A program made the position numbers and the translations under genes. Source: an uncultured Myxococcales bacterium (GTDB taxonomy: Bacteria > Myxococcota_A > UBA9042). Taken from it: a stretch of DNA of 64,000 nucleotides. A model generated the notes under the pieces. It saw only the letters and a list, made by a program, of their open reading frames with translations, was not told where the DNA came from and searched no databases. Shown one piece after another: positions 35,367-43,166 of this stretch. Numbering within the stretch: position 1 is the first letter of the stretch; each line of letters starts with the position of its first letter. The stretch covers positions 1-64,000 of the forward strand of contig CAIXGW010000386.1 in NCBI GenBank assembly GCA_903919145.1. The letters run 5' to 3'.

Positions 35367-36410
35367 GTGCTTGCTTCCCATCGTCCGCGCTCGCTGTCTG
35401 GCATCAAGCCCACCGGTCAACCGCACTGGGGCAACTACTTTGGGATGATTCGCCCGGCCGTTGAATTGGCCAGGGATCACGAAGCGTTCTACTTCATCGC
35501 CGACCTGCACGCGCTGACCAGCGTGCGCGATCGCGAGGCCCTGCGCCGCGACTCCCACGGCATTGCCGCCACCATGATCGCCTGTGGCCTGGACCCCACC
35601 GACGCCGTGCTGTGGCGGCAGAGCGACGTGCCTGAAGTGCTGGAGCTCTCCTGGTTGCTGGGCTGCGCCACCAGCCTGGGCCTGCTGGAGCGCGCCCACT
35701 CGGTCAAGGATGCGCGGGCCAAGAGCAAGGACTTGAATCTGGGGGTGTATTCCTATCCGGTGCTGATGGCGGCCGACATCTTGCTCTACGACACCGACGT
35801 CGTCCCCGTGGGCAAAGACCAGCTGCAGCACCTGGAAATGGCCCGCGACATGGCGACCTTTTTCAATGTGGCGTGGATGGGCCAGCAGGCCGGCGGCACC
35901 GTCGACGAGAGCGCCCCGTGGGATGGCCAGTCGCTCAAGCGGCCGCGCGCGCTCATCCGCGACGCCACGGCGGTGGTGCCAGGGCTCGACGGCCAGAAGA
36001 TGTCCAAATCTTATGGCAACTACATCGCGGTGTTTGCGCCGGCCAAGGAGCTCAGAAAGCGCATCATGGCCATCACCACCGATGCCACGGCGCTAGAAGA
36101 TCCCAAGAATCCAGAGACGTGCAACGTGTTTGCGATGTACAAGCTGTTTGCCAATGCCCAGCAGATCGCTGAAATGGCCCAGAAGTACCGCGCCGGCGGC
36201 TACGGCTATGGGCACGCCAAGCTCGACCTGCTGGCCCTGGCAGAGGCGCATTTTGCCCCGCAGCGCGACCGCTACGAGCAGCTGATGGCCCGCCCGGGAG
36301 AGCTGGAAGACATCCTGGTCGAGGGGGCGCGCCGGGCCCGCATCGTGGCCCATCCGGTCATCGAACGCGTGCGCGAAGCGGTGGGCATGCCGCGGCGGCC
36401 CGCTGGCTGA
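35367..36410 (+). CDS. trpS: Tryptophanyl-tRNA synthetase
   Basis: 347 aa (usual 330-350). Class Ic aminoacyl-tRNA synthetase that charges tRNA-Trp. The adenylate-binding HIGH-equivalent lies in SGIKPTGQPHWGNYFGMI near the N-terminus and the KMSKS loop in GLDGQKMSKSYGNYI. DILLYDTDVVPVGKDQLQHL is the conserved Trp-pocket segment. The start is uncertain: GTG 35367 lies 5 bases after GAGG; GTG 35361 and TTG 35349 are in frame too. It is followed 36 bp downstream by the VTT membrane protein and then the GH31 gene, probably in one transcript. Confidence 0.93.
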   Translation: MLASHRPRSLSGIKPTGQPHWGNYFGMIRPAVELARDHEAFYFIADLHALTSVRDREALRRDSHGIAATMIACGLDPTDAVLWRQSDVPEVLELSWLLGCATSLGLLERAHSVKDARAKSKDLNLGVYSYPVLMAADILLYDTDVVPVGKDQLQHLEMARDMATFFNVAWMGQQAGGTVDESAPWDGQSLKRPRALIRDATAVVPGLDGQKMSKSYGNYIAVFAPAKELRKRIMAITTDATALEDPKNPETCNVFAMYKLFANAQQIAEMAQKYRAGGYGYGHAKLDLLALAEAHFAPQRDRYEQLMARPGELEDILVEGARRARIVAHPVIERVREAVGMPRRPAG

Positions 36411-36446
36411 CCGCCTTCGCTTACCGATCCCAGCCTGGAGCTCCTT

Positions 36447-37355
36447 GTGGCCAAAAGTTCGCCCGACATAGAGATTCTGCCGCCCGACCCGGACTGGGAG
36501 CCGCCCCACGCCGCGCCGCCCGTGGTCTATGAGGTGGTGCCGCCGCCGCCGGGGGTGGTGTCGGACGTGTCGGAGGCCCGTGCGCCGCAGCAGCCGTCGT
36601 TCTTTCAGCAGAATCCTGCCAAGCCAGGCGATCCTTTGGTGATTGCCAAGCTGCTCAAGCTAAGCGCACGGCTGGCGGTGCTGGTGTTGGGGGCGGCGTT
36701 TCTGGTGTGGGCCCTGGATCTGCTTGGCCCCCACAGCATGCAGCGGATCGCTGAGTGGCTGCGCGGCCAGCCGCTGCTGGGGCGGCTGCTGGTGGTGGTG
36801 GGCGTGGCCGGCAGCTCGCCGTTCTTTGTGCCGGTTGGGGTGCTGGCGCTGATTCCCGGCTACCTGTGGGGGACGCTGGAAGGCGTGGGGCTGACCCTGC
36901 TGGGGGCAACAATCGGCGGCGTCTTCAATTATGCCGTGTCCAAGCGGTATTTGGGGCCGCACGTCCACCAGTGGGCCCAGGGCAACCCGCTGGCCCGCTC
37001 GGTGCTGGCCACGGTCAACCGCCGCGGGCTGCGGGTGCTGTTTGCCCTGCGGATGACGCCGGTGATGCCCTACAGCCTGCTGACCTACCTGTCTGGCCTG
37101 ACCAGCGTCTCGTGGTGGGGCCTGGCGGGAGCGATGGCGGTGGGCGGCATTCCGTGGACCACGGTGTACGCGGTGGTCGGGGCGGCGCTGGCCGAGTCAG
37201 GGCAAGAGGTCAACGCGGCGGCGGTGGCCAACGACCCGGCGGCGTCTGCCCTGCGCTGGATCGGCGTGGCGTTTACCGTAGCGCTGGCCATCTGGCTGGG
37301 GCGGATCGCCCGGCGCGAGCTGATCGATGTGAGGCAGTCGTCGAGGAATGCGTGA
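36447..37355 (+). CDS. VTT-domain (TVP38/TMEM64, DedA-like) membrane protein
   Basis: 302 aa from GTG 36447 (GGAG 6 bases before). The N-terminal about 70 residues are Pro-rich and cytoplasmic-looking, followed by helices and the VTT core: VGVLALIPGYLWGTLEG, TLLGATIGGVFNYAVSKRYL, and the re-entrant RMTPVMPYSLLTYLSGL. DedA/TVP38 relatives act as lipid scramblases or transporters in the inner membrane. The gene sits 36 bp after trpS and 8 bp before the GH31 gene. Its substrate is not evident. Confidence 0.82.
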   Translation: MAKSSPDIEILPPDPDWEPPHAAPPVVYEVVPPPPGVVSDVSEARAPQQPSFFQQNPAKPGDPLVIAKLLKLSARLAVLVLGAAFLVWALDLLGPHSMQRIAEWLRGQPLLGRLLVVVGVAGSSPFFVPVGVLALIPGYLWGTLEGVGLTLLGATIGGVFNYAVSKRYLGPHVHQWAQGNPLARSVLATVNRRGLRVLFALRMTPVMPYSLLTYLSGLTSVSWWGLAGAMAVGGIPWTTVYAVVGAALAESGQEVNAAAVANDPAASALRWIGVAFTVALAIWLGRIARRELIDVRQSSRNA

Positions 37356-37363
37356 GGTAATCA

Positions 37364-40147
37364 ATGTTGGGTCATGGGTTGGCTGTGGCAAGGGTCCTGG
37401 GATGGCTGGCGACCTTTGCCCTGATGGTCGCTTGCGGAAACGAGGCTACACCGGCGAGTCCCAGCGTCGATGGGGCCATTGCTGACGCCGATGTCGGCCT
37501 GAGCCAAGACGTTTCCGCGGCAGGTGACGCAACCGCCGACGGCCTTGCCCAGGCGCCGGTGGTGGTCCTGCCAGCCCAGGCCACGCTCGAGCTGGCCGGT
37601 CCCGTTGGCTTTCGGCTGGAGAGCGACGCCGACGCCAAGACCTTGCAGATCTGGCGGGCCGGCGAGGCCCAGCCGCGGGCGGTGTGGACGCTGGACCGCT
37701 GGCAGATCGGCAGCGTGCCCGCCTATGATCCGCAGATCAACTACAATCCTGGCAACTTGGGCACCAGTCCGCCCGACGGGCTGCGCTGGTGGAAGGTGAG
37801 CAAGGCCGAGCTGGTCCAGGGGCCCCAGGCGGCCGACGGCCAGCCCCGCGTCTACTGGCGCCTGCACACCCAGGAAACGGGCGCGGCGGCGACGCCAGGG
37901 CCGGCGTGGCTGCTCCAGGCCGAGCTGACCCCCAAGATCGGCTTTCGGCTGCACCTGCGCGCCTGGGACCAGGCTCTGGCGGCCCAGTGGGCCAAAGACG
38001 AGCCGGGGCAGGGCGCGGCGGCCAGCAGCGCCGGGCTGCCCATGTACCTGCGCTTGGAACACCGCGCCCCAGCGGAAGAAGGCTACTACGGCATTGGCGA
38101 GATGATGGACACCCCCCAACACCGCGGCAAGGTCCGGCAGCTGCAGCTGGAGGGCAACTTTGACCTGGACGGATCGAGCAACGAGGGGCACGTCCGCCTG
38201 CCGCTGCTGACCGGTACCCGCGGCTGGGGCTGGTTTGCCCAGACTTTTCAGGCCGGCGTGGCCGATGTGGCGGCCAGCGACCCCCAACAAGTAGCGCTGA
38301 TCCTCAATGGCTCGGAGCTGGTGCTGCACCTGCTGGTGGCAGAGAAGCCGCTGGACGTCATTGGCGCTTACTGGCGCCTGACCGGCTCGCCGGCTCTACC
38401 TGCCGCCTGGTCCCTGGGCGGCCTGCTGTGGCGCAATGAGAACAAGGACCAGGCGGAAGTACTGCAGGATGCCGCCGACCTGCGCAAGCATGACCTGGCC
38501 ATCTCTGGCCTGTGGATCGACCGACCCTTTGACACCGCCGTCAACGATTTTGGCTTTGACCCCAAGCTGTTTCCCGATGCCAAGGCCATGGTCGGCCAGC
38601 TGCACGACCAGGGGCTGCGGCTCGGCGTTTGGTCCACCCCCTACCTCGACCCGGGCTACGCCGGCAAGCCCAAGGCCAAGTACCATGACAAAGCCAAGGC
38701 GGCGGGCTGGTTTGTCCAGGGGCCGGGTGCGTCAAGCACCATCTTGAAGTGGGGGCCGCCGCTGGACTTTACCCATCCCGATGCCGCGGCCTTCTGGCGC
38801 ACCCAAGTGCAGCAGTACGCCGACCTGGGCATTGAAGGCTACAAGCTGGACTACGGCGAAGACATCGTGCTCGGCATCCTGCATGTGCGGCTTCCGTGGC
38901 TGTTTCACGACGGTAGCAATGAGCGGACGATGCACCATGCGTTCCAACTGGGCTACCACGCGGCGTACGCAGAGAAGCTGCCCAAGCTGAAGGGCCTGGA
39001 CGGTGGCGGCTGGATCCTGGCCCGCAGCTCTACCTGGGGCGATCAGGCCCAGACTTCGATGATTTGGCCGGGCGACCTGTGTGCCGGCTGGGTCAAGCAC
39101 GCCGAGTGCACGCCGGACGGCGACTGCCACGCTGGCGGCCTGCCTTCTTCCGTGTCGGCGGCTATCTCTTTGCCCACGGCTGGTTTTCCGCTGTTTGGCG
39201 CGGATACCGGCGGCTATCGCCACGGTCGGGCGCCCAAGGAGCTGTTCCTGCGCTGGCTGCAGCACACTGCGCTGACGGCCGTCCTGCAGATCGGCGGCGG
39301 CAGCGACCACCACCCGTGGCTTACCCCGGCCGTCAACAACAAGCTCGCGCCGGGCAGTGCCTTTGACGCCGAGACCCTGGCCGTGTCGCGCGAGCTGATC
39401 CGCCTGCACGCCCGCCTGTTTCCCTTGCTGTGGAGCGAGCTTTTGCGGGCATCGCTGGAGTGGACGGGCACCGGGCCGCTGCGGCCCTTGGGCCTGGCCT
39501 TTCCGCAGCTGGCCGGCGATCCGGGCTTGCGCGCCCACGAAGCCGACCAGCACCTGCTGGGCGACCACCTGCTGGTGGCCCCCGTCATCACCCCGGGGGT
39601 AACCAGGGAAGTGTGGTTTCCGCCTGGTGTTTGGCGCGACTGGTTTGACGGCAGCGTCCACGACGGCGGTGTCAAGGGCAAGCTGGAGACGGTGGCAGCG
39701 CCGTTGACCAAGCTGCCGCTGTACGTGCGCTCGGGCGCGATCGTGCCGCTACTGCGGCCGACCATTGACACCCTGGCGCCCACCAAGGACCCGCAGGTCG
39801 ACAGTTTTGCCAACCAGCGCGGGCTGTTGTGGCTGCAGTCGCGCGGTCCGCTGCAGCCGTCCGACGCCAAGCTGTGGGATGGCACCACCTATGGCGTCGC
39901 AGTCACGGCGGGGACCAAGATGATGCTGCAGAGCAGCGCCGGCAGCGAATTCAAGCAGGGGGCGCGCTGGGTTCTTGACGATCTGGGCACGCAGCCGACG
40001 AGCCTTGTCTTCCAAGGCAAGAGCGTGGCGATGGCCGCCAGCAGCGCCGGGCTCGACGCTTGCACCACCGCTTGCTGGTATGCGGATCCGGCGACCAAGC
40101 AAGTCCAGGTGCAGATGGCCTTTGGTGAAGCGGTGTTGGCATGGTAG
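37364..40147 (+). CDS. Glycoside hydrolase family 31 lipoprotein (alpha-glucosidase/xylosidase type)
   Basis: 927 aa. Signal peptide with lipobox LMVAC, an Asp/Ala linker, then an N-terminal beta domain, the (beta/alpha)8 GH31 barrel and distal beta domains. The nucleophile Asp496 is in GYKLDYGED and the acid/base Asp571 in WPGDLCAGW. LGGLLWRNENKD and GLWIDRPFD mark early barrel strands. GH31 enzymes hydrolyse alpha-linked glucose or xylose residues with retention. Surface anchoring suggests use of external oligosaccharides. ATG is 8 bp after the VTT gene stop (GAGGT in front), so it is probably in the trpS-VTT transcript. Substrate not predictable. Confidence 0.9.
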   Translation: MLGHGLAVARVLGWLATFALMVACGNEATPASPSVDGAIADADVGLSQDVSAAGDATADGLAQAPVVVLPAQATLELAGPVGFRLESDADAKTLQIWRAGEAQPRAVWTLDRWQIGSVPAYDPQINYNPGNLGTSPPDGLRWWKVSKAELVQGPQAADGQPRVYWRLHTQETGAAATPGPAWLLQAELTPKIGFRLHLRAWDQALAAQWAKDEPGQGAAASSAGLPMYLRLEHRAPAEEGYYGIGEMMDTPQHRGKVRQLQLEGNFDLDGSSNEGHVRLPLLTGTRGWGWFAQTFQAGVADVAASDPQQVALILNGSELVLHLLVAEKPLDVIGAYWRLTGSPALPAAWSLGGLLWRNENKDQAEVLQDAADLRKHDLAISGLWIDRPFDTAVNDFGFDPKLFPDAKAMVGQLHDQGLRLGVWSTPYLDPGYAGKPKAKYHDKAKAAGWFVQGPGASSTILKWGPPLDFTHPDAAAFWRTQVQQYADLGIEGYKLDYGEDIVLGILHVRLPWLFHDGSNERTMHHAFQLGYHAAYAEKLPKLKGLDGGGWILARSSTWGDQAQTSMIWPGDLCAGWVKHAECTPDGDCHAGGLPSSVSAAISLPTAGFPLFGADTGGYRHGRAPKELFLRWLQHTALTAVLQIGGGSDHHPWLTPAVNNKLAPGSAFDAETLAVSRELIRLHARLFPLLWSELLRASLEWTGTGPLRPLGLAFPQLAGDPGLRAHEADQHLLGDHLLVAPVITPGVTREVWFPPGVWRDWFDGSVHDGGVKGKLETVAAPLTKLPLYVRSGAIVPLLRPTIDTLAPTKDPQVDSFANQRGLLWLQSRGPLQPSDAKLWDGTTYGVAVTAGTKMMLQSSAGSEFKQGARWVLDDLGTQPTSLVFQGKSVAMAASSAGLDACTTACWYADPATKQVQVQMAFGEAVLAW

Positions 40148-40157
40148 GGGCGGCGGC

Positions 40158-40886
40158 ATGACCGACCCAAGGCTGCTGCCGCGGACCATCGCCGTGCTGG
40201 GCTGCGGCGGCTTGGGCGTGCCTGCCGCATGGACCCTGGCGCTCGATGGTCGCTATCCACTGGTACTCATCGATGACGACTGCGTCGAATTGTCCAACCT
40301 GCACAGGCAGGTCCTCTACGCCACCGCCGAGGTCGGCCAGCCCAAGGCGCCAGCGCTGGCCCGTGCGCTGCTGGAGGTGGCGCCGCAGCTGCAGGTAGAG
40401 GTCCGTCAGGGCCGCCTTGGGCCCGCCAACGCCGCTGCGCTGCTGCAAGGCTGCGACGCCGTGCTGGAAGGCACCGACGATGCCGTCAGCAAGTTTGCCG
40501 TGAACGATTGGGCGGTGGGCGCGCCTGCCGGGGTGCAGAGGGTGGCCAGCATTGCCGCCGCCATTGGCCGCCGCGGTCAATGGATGGTGGTGCGGTCGGC
40601 CGGGCCGTGCTACCGCTGCCTGTTTGAAGAGCCGCCGCAGCCCGAGTCGCTGGCCACCTGCCAGATCGCCGGGGTGCTGGGCCCGGCCGTGGGCCAAGTA
40701 GGCGCCCTGGCCGCGCGGTCGCTGCTGCGGGTGCTGGCCGGAGAGGCGGATAGCGCCGATGGCGCGCTGGTAAGGCTGCAGGCCCGCGGCTTGCTGCGCA
40801 CCCCCGTGGCTGCGGCGGCAGCGTGCCGGTGCCAAGCCAGGGGCGACGGCGCTGCAGACAGCGAGCCGTGGGGCCAGCATGTTTGA
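40158..40886 (+). CDS. Minimal E1-like (ThiF/MoeB) adenylyltransferase
   Basis: 242 aa from ATG 40158. It starts directly with the Rossmann strand IAVLGCGGLG (12-20), so it lacks the N-terminal RYxRQ helix normal in MoeB. Catalytic residues are kept: Arg50 in SNLHRQVLY, Lys63 in GQPKAPA, Asp107 in EGTDDA. Zinc ligands are CYRC (151-154) and an irregular CRC (223-225). Cys168 in TCQIAGVLGP matches the ThiF/MoeB loop Cys. Such enzymes adenylate the C-terminal Gly of a ubiquitin-like or sulfur-carrier protein. The stop overlaps the pseudo-E1-JAMM gene by 8 bp. No ThiS/MoaD/ubiquitin-like gene is nearby. Confidence 0.88.
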   Translation: MTDPRLLPRTIAVLGCGGLGVPAAWTLALDGRYPLVLIDDDCVELSNLHRQVLYATAEVGQPKAPALARALLEVAPQLQVEVRQGRLGPANAAALLQGCDAVLEGTDDAVSKFAVNDWAVGAPAGVQRVASIAAAIGRRGQWMVVRSAGPCYRCLFEEPPQPESLATCQIAGVLGPAVGQVGALAARSLLRVLAGEADSADGALVRLQARGLLRTPVAAAAACRCQARGDGAADSEPWGQHV

Positions 40887-41973
40887 GAGGGATCCCAAGC
40901 AGTTGTTTGACCGCTACGGGCGTCAGCTGCTGGTGCAGGGCGTGCAGTTTGAGGGCCAGCAAGTCCTGCATCGCCTTGCGGTGGTGGTGGGCTGCGACGG
41001 CTCGCCGCTGGCGCAGGCGGCGGGTCAGGTCGCGGCGCGCTACCTGGTCGGCGCGGGCGTTGGCCGCGCGGTGGTGCCACAAGGAGGGGGGACCCTCCTG
41101 CAACAGCTGGATCCGCTGCTGCAATTGGCCGAGCTGCCCAGCGAAGCACAGCCTCCGGTGGTGCAGCTGTGGTTCGCGGCGCGGGCGTATGGGGCCAGCG
41201 CTGACGTGGTGTGGACGGACCTTTCGCCCCAGGGGCCGCGGCAAGTGCGCGCAGGCGCACTGCAGTGGTGGGTGGGCGGTCCGGCGCCGCTGACCGACGC
41301 CGTCGCGCTAGGTGCAGCTGTGGCGGACCTGGTGGTCGCCGATGCGCTGGGCGTCGAGCCCTTGCCGTCGCTGGCGGTTCTGGACTTCAGCGACCCGCTG
41401 GCGCCGCGCACGCGCAAGCACGCGGCCGCGGCCGGGCCGCCGCTGGCCCTGCCGGCTGACCCCGGCTCGCCCTTGCAGGAACTGGCGAGCAAGCTGAGCG
41501 AGACCCTGCAGATTCAGCAGATCGTCGCCGCGGAGAGCGCCCGCTGCTACCCGGCCGAGGCGTGTGGACTTGTCGTCGCGGACGCGGACGGCCAGCTGGT
41601 CGCGCTGGCGGTCGCCAACCTGCAGGACCACTGGCACAGCCAGGATCCTGAGGCGTTCTCCCGCTCTGCTCGGACTGCCTTTGCGCTGGACGAGCGGGCG
41701 ATTGCAGCCCAACAGCGCCTGGGGCGGCGCCTGGTCGCCATCTGGCACTCGCACTGCGATGTGGGCGCCGACTTCTCGGCCGCCGACGTAAGCGGTGCCT
41801 ACCCCAACGGTGAGGCCCTGTATCCCGGTGTGGCGCACTGGGTGGTCAGCGTCCGCCGGGGCTGCGTGGCGGAGCAGCGGGTGTTTGGCTTGGAGGGGGG
41901 GCAGTTGTGCTACGCGGATGTCGCGGTGAGTGGCGAGCTTGCAGGTCGTTCAGGTGTGGAGGGGCGTTGCTAA
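40879..41973 (+). CDS. Pseudo-E1 fused to a JAMM (Mov34/MPN+) metallopeptidase
   Basis: 364 aa. The N-terminal about 185 residues read as an E1-like domain: RYGRQLLVQGVQFEGQQVL (12-30), then VVVGCDGSPL where GxGGLG should be and a Gly/Gln-rich loop in place of the nucleotide-binding acidic strand, so it cannot bind ATP normally. The C-terminus (about 205-355) is a JAMM domain with all zinc and catalytic residues: Glu227 (YPAEACG), His290, His292, Ser300 and Asp303 (HSHCDVGADFSAAD). JAMM enzymes cleave isopeptide or C-terminal bonds of ubiquitin-like modifiers or sulfur carriers. It is translationally coupled to the minimal E1 (8-bp overlap). Confidence 0.85.
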   Translation: MFERDPKQLFDRYGRQLLVQGVQFEGQQVLHRLAVVVGCDGSPLAQAAGQVAARYLVGAGVGRAVVPQGGGTLLQQLDPLLQLAELPSEAQPPVVQLWFAARAYGASADVVWTDLSPQGPRQVRAGALQWWVGGPAPLTDAVALGAAVADLVVADALGVEPLPSLAVLDFSDPLAPRTRKHAAAAGPPLALPADPGSPLQELASKLSETLQIQQIVAAESARCYPAEACGLVVADADGQLVALAVANLQDHWHSQDPEAFSRSARTAFALDERAIAAQQRLGRRLVAIWHSHCDVGADFSAADVSGAYPNGEALYPGVAHWVVSVRRGCVAEQRVFGLEGGQLCYADVAVSGELAGRSGVEGRC

Positions 41974-42075
41974 GGCCCCTTGCACGACCAGTCCGCACGG
42001 ATGACGCCGCCGCGGGTCCTTGCTAGACTGACCCGGCAACTGTCGCAGCGGCAGGGGCGACTCGGAGAACACGCC

Positions 42076-42525
42076 ATGTCCCCTGAGAATTTGCCCGGCG
42101 ATCCGCAGCTCAGCAGCGCCGAGTCGGCTGCGGCGCTGGCCCGAACCGTGGTCCAGACGGCTGCGACCTTGTTGCCGATTGCAACCGCCTGGCTCTACGG
42201 CTCTGGCGCTCAAGGGCGGCTCAGAGGCGACAGCGACCTCGACATTGCCTTGCTCCTTTCTCAACCGGTTTCACCGCTGGACCTGGCCGCTGTCGCCGCC
42301 GACCTGGAGGGGCTCGCCAACCGCCCCGTTCAGCTGGTCGACTTGGCCACTGCGAGCCCTATCCTCGGTCACCAAGTGGTTGCGCACGGCGTTCTGCTGC
42401 TGGACCGCCAGCCCAGGCGCCGCCACGAATGGCTGATGCGCACCATGTCCGACTACTTCGACCTGAAGATGACGCGCAAGAGCGGCGAAGAAGCCCTGCG
42501 CCAGAGGCTGACCCATGCCCGTTGA
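42076..42525 (+). CDS. MNT-type nucleotidyltransferase (MntA-like antitoxin), toxin missing
   Basis: 149 aa from ATG 42076 (GGAG 8 bases upstream). The polymerase-beta-like nucleotidyltransferase motif is intact: YGSGAQGRLRGDSDLD (41-56). Proteins of this size pair with a downstream HEPN RNase toxin (HepT), which they inactivate by AMPylation. No HEPN gene follows: the stop at 42523-42525 abuts a truncated ParE gene on the other strand. It is therefore an orphan antitoxin left by deletion or rearrangement (inference). It is 102 bp after the JAMM gene. Confidence 0.75.
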   Translation: MSPENLPGDPQLSSAESAAALARTVVQTAATLLPIATAWLYGSGAQGRLRGDSDLDIALLLSQPVSPLDLAAVAADLEGLANRPVQLVDLATASPILGHQVVAHGVLLLDRQPRRRHEWLMRTMSDYFDLKMTRKSGEEALRQRLTHAR

Positions 42526-42526
42526 T

Positions 42527-42574
42527 GTCGACATCGCGGTAGGCCGTTGCCGCCAACCTAACGCGCCAAGCCAT
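42527..42574 (-). pseudogene. ParE/RelE toxin remnant, first 16 codons
   Basis: On the minus strand, ATG 42574 opens MAWRVRLAATAYRDVD, the typical first strand and helix of RelE/ParE toxins. It overlaps the end of the phd antitoxin gene by 17 bp, the usual coupling in such pairs. After about 16 codons the sequence becomes the antisense of the MNT gene and loses toxin character. The toxin body is gone, with the junction near 42526. Confidence 0.6.
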
Positions 42575-42845
42575 GTCGCTGCCTCAGATTAGCTATCGCA
42601 TCACCAACTTCTACTGTATCGCCGCGCGCAACATCGTTGAGCCCGCTGGAAAGGGCCGCTGCCGCCTCGGCCTGCTCCAGGCGATTTTGAAGGCTCTGCC
42701 ACGCTTTGGCATCGTGCACCACCAGCTCGGCGCGACCGTTGACAGTGAGCACCAGGGGCCGCCCAGTAGTATGCATGTGCTCGACGGCAGCGGCGGTTTG
42801 ACGCTTGAAGTCGGTCAGCGGCAAGATGTCGTCCAGGTGCAGCAT
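42558..42845 (-). CDS. Phd/YefM-family antitoxin
   Basis: 95 aa from ATG 42845 (GAGAG upstream); a longer form from 42884 adds 13 residues. Phd fold: MLHLDDILPLTDFKRQTAAA, then TTGRPLVLTVNGRAELVVHD and AWQSLQNRLE, followed by the toxin-binding helix. These proteins repress their own operon and neutralise a ParE/RelE or Doc toxin encoded just downstream. Here the toxin gene is reduced to its first codons. Without a toxin the gene may persist as a stray repressor or be decaying. Confidence 0.82.
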   Translation of the reverse strand: MLHLDDILPLTDFKRQTAAAVEHMHTTGRPLVLTVNGRAELVVHDAKAWQSLQNRLEQAEAAAALSSGLNDVARGDTVEVGDAIANLRQRHGLAR

Positions 42846-42908
42846 GGGTGGCTCTCGCGCATCGAATTCAATGCGTAGGAGCACGATAGCGGTGCAACGG
42901 GCGGTTGT

Positions 42909-43166
42909 CTAGCACGAAGCGTCTGAGCTCGGCTTTCGCGGCAAGCGCTGGGAGACGAGAGCCGCGGACCTCCGCATCCAGCCGACCACGTCATTGCGCC
43001 CCGCGGCCATGCCGCCAAACAGCCGGCCGAATTCCTTGTTGAAGAAGATCCCCATTTACAGGAAGTAGTTGTTGATGGGCTGGCTGGAGTCGACGCCGAT
43101 GAAGGAAGCGCTGGGGTCGGTCAATGCGATGCTCGCGTTGATTTTGTTGTAGAAGGTGACGGCATT
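42909..43166 (-). pseudogene. Stop-interrupted coding fragment continuing the frame of the upstream gene
   Basis: Immediately after the TAG stop of the minus-strand gene ending at 43167, the same frame continues with convincing protein sequence (NAVTFYNKINASIALTDPSA, FIGVDSSQPINNYFL). A TAA follows at 43058-43056, then MGIFFNKEFGRLFGGMAAGR to a TAG at 42911-42909. Both internal stops are one C-to-T change from Gln codons. It is read as the degraded 3' part of the upstream gene, or a fragment of another gene fused to it. Not assignable to a family. Confidence 0.5.

Noticed and set aside
39900-42100. Search for a ubiquitin-like or ThiS/MoaD gene (ending Gly-Gly) beside the E1/JAMM pair
   Set aside because: None found on either strand between the GH31 gene and the MNT gene; the client protein must be encoded elsewhere.
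42515-42592. Short plus-strand frame MPVDVDIAVGRC... after the MNT gene, resembling a HepT toxin start
   Set aside because: It is the antisense of the ParE remnant and the Phd gene end; the resemblance covers only a few residues and the frame stops after 25 codons.
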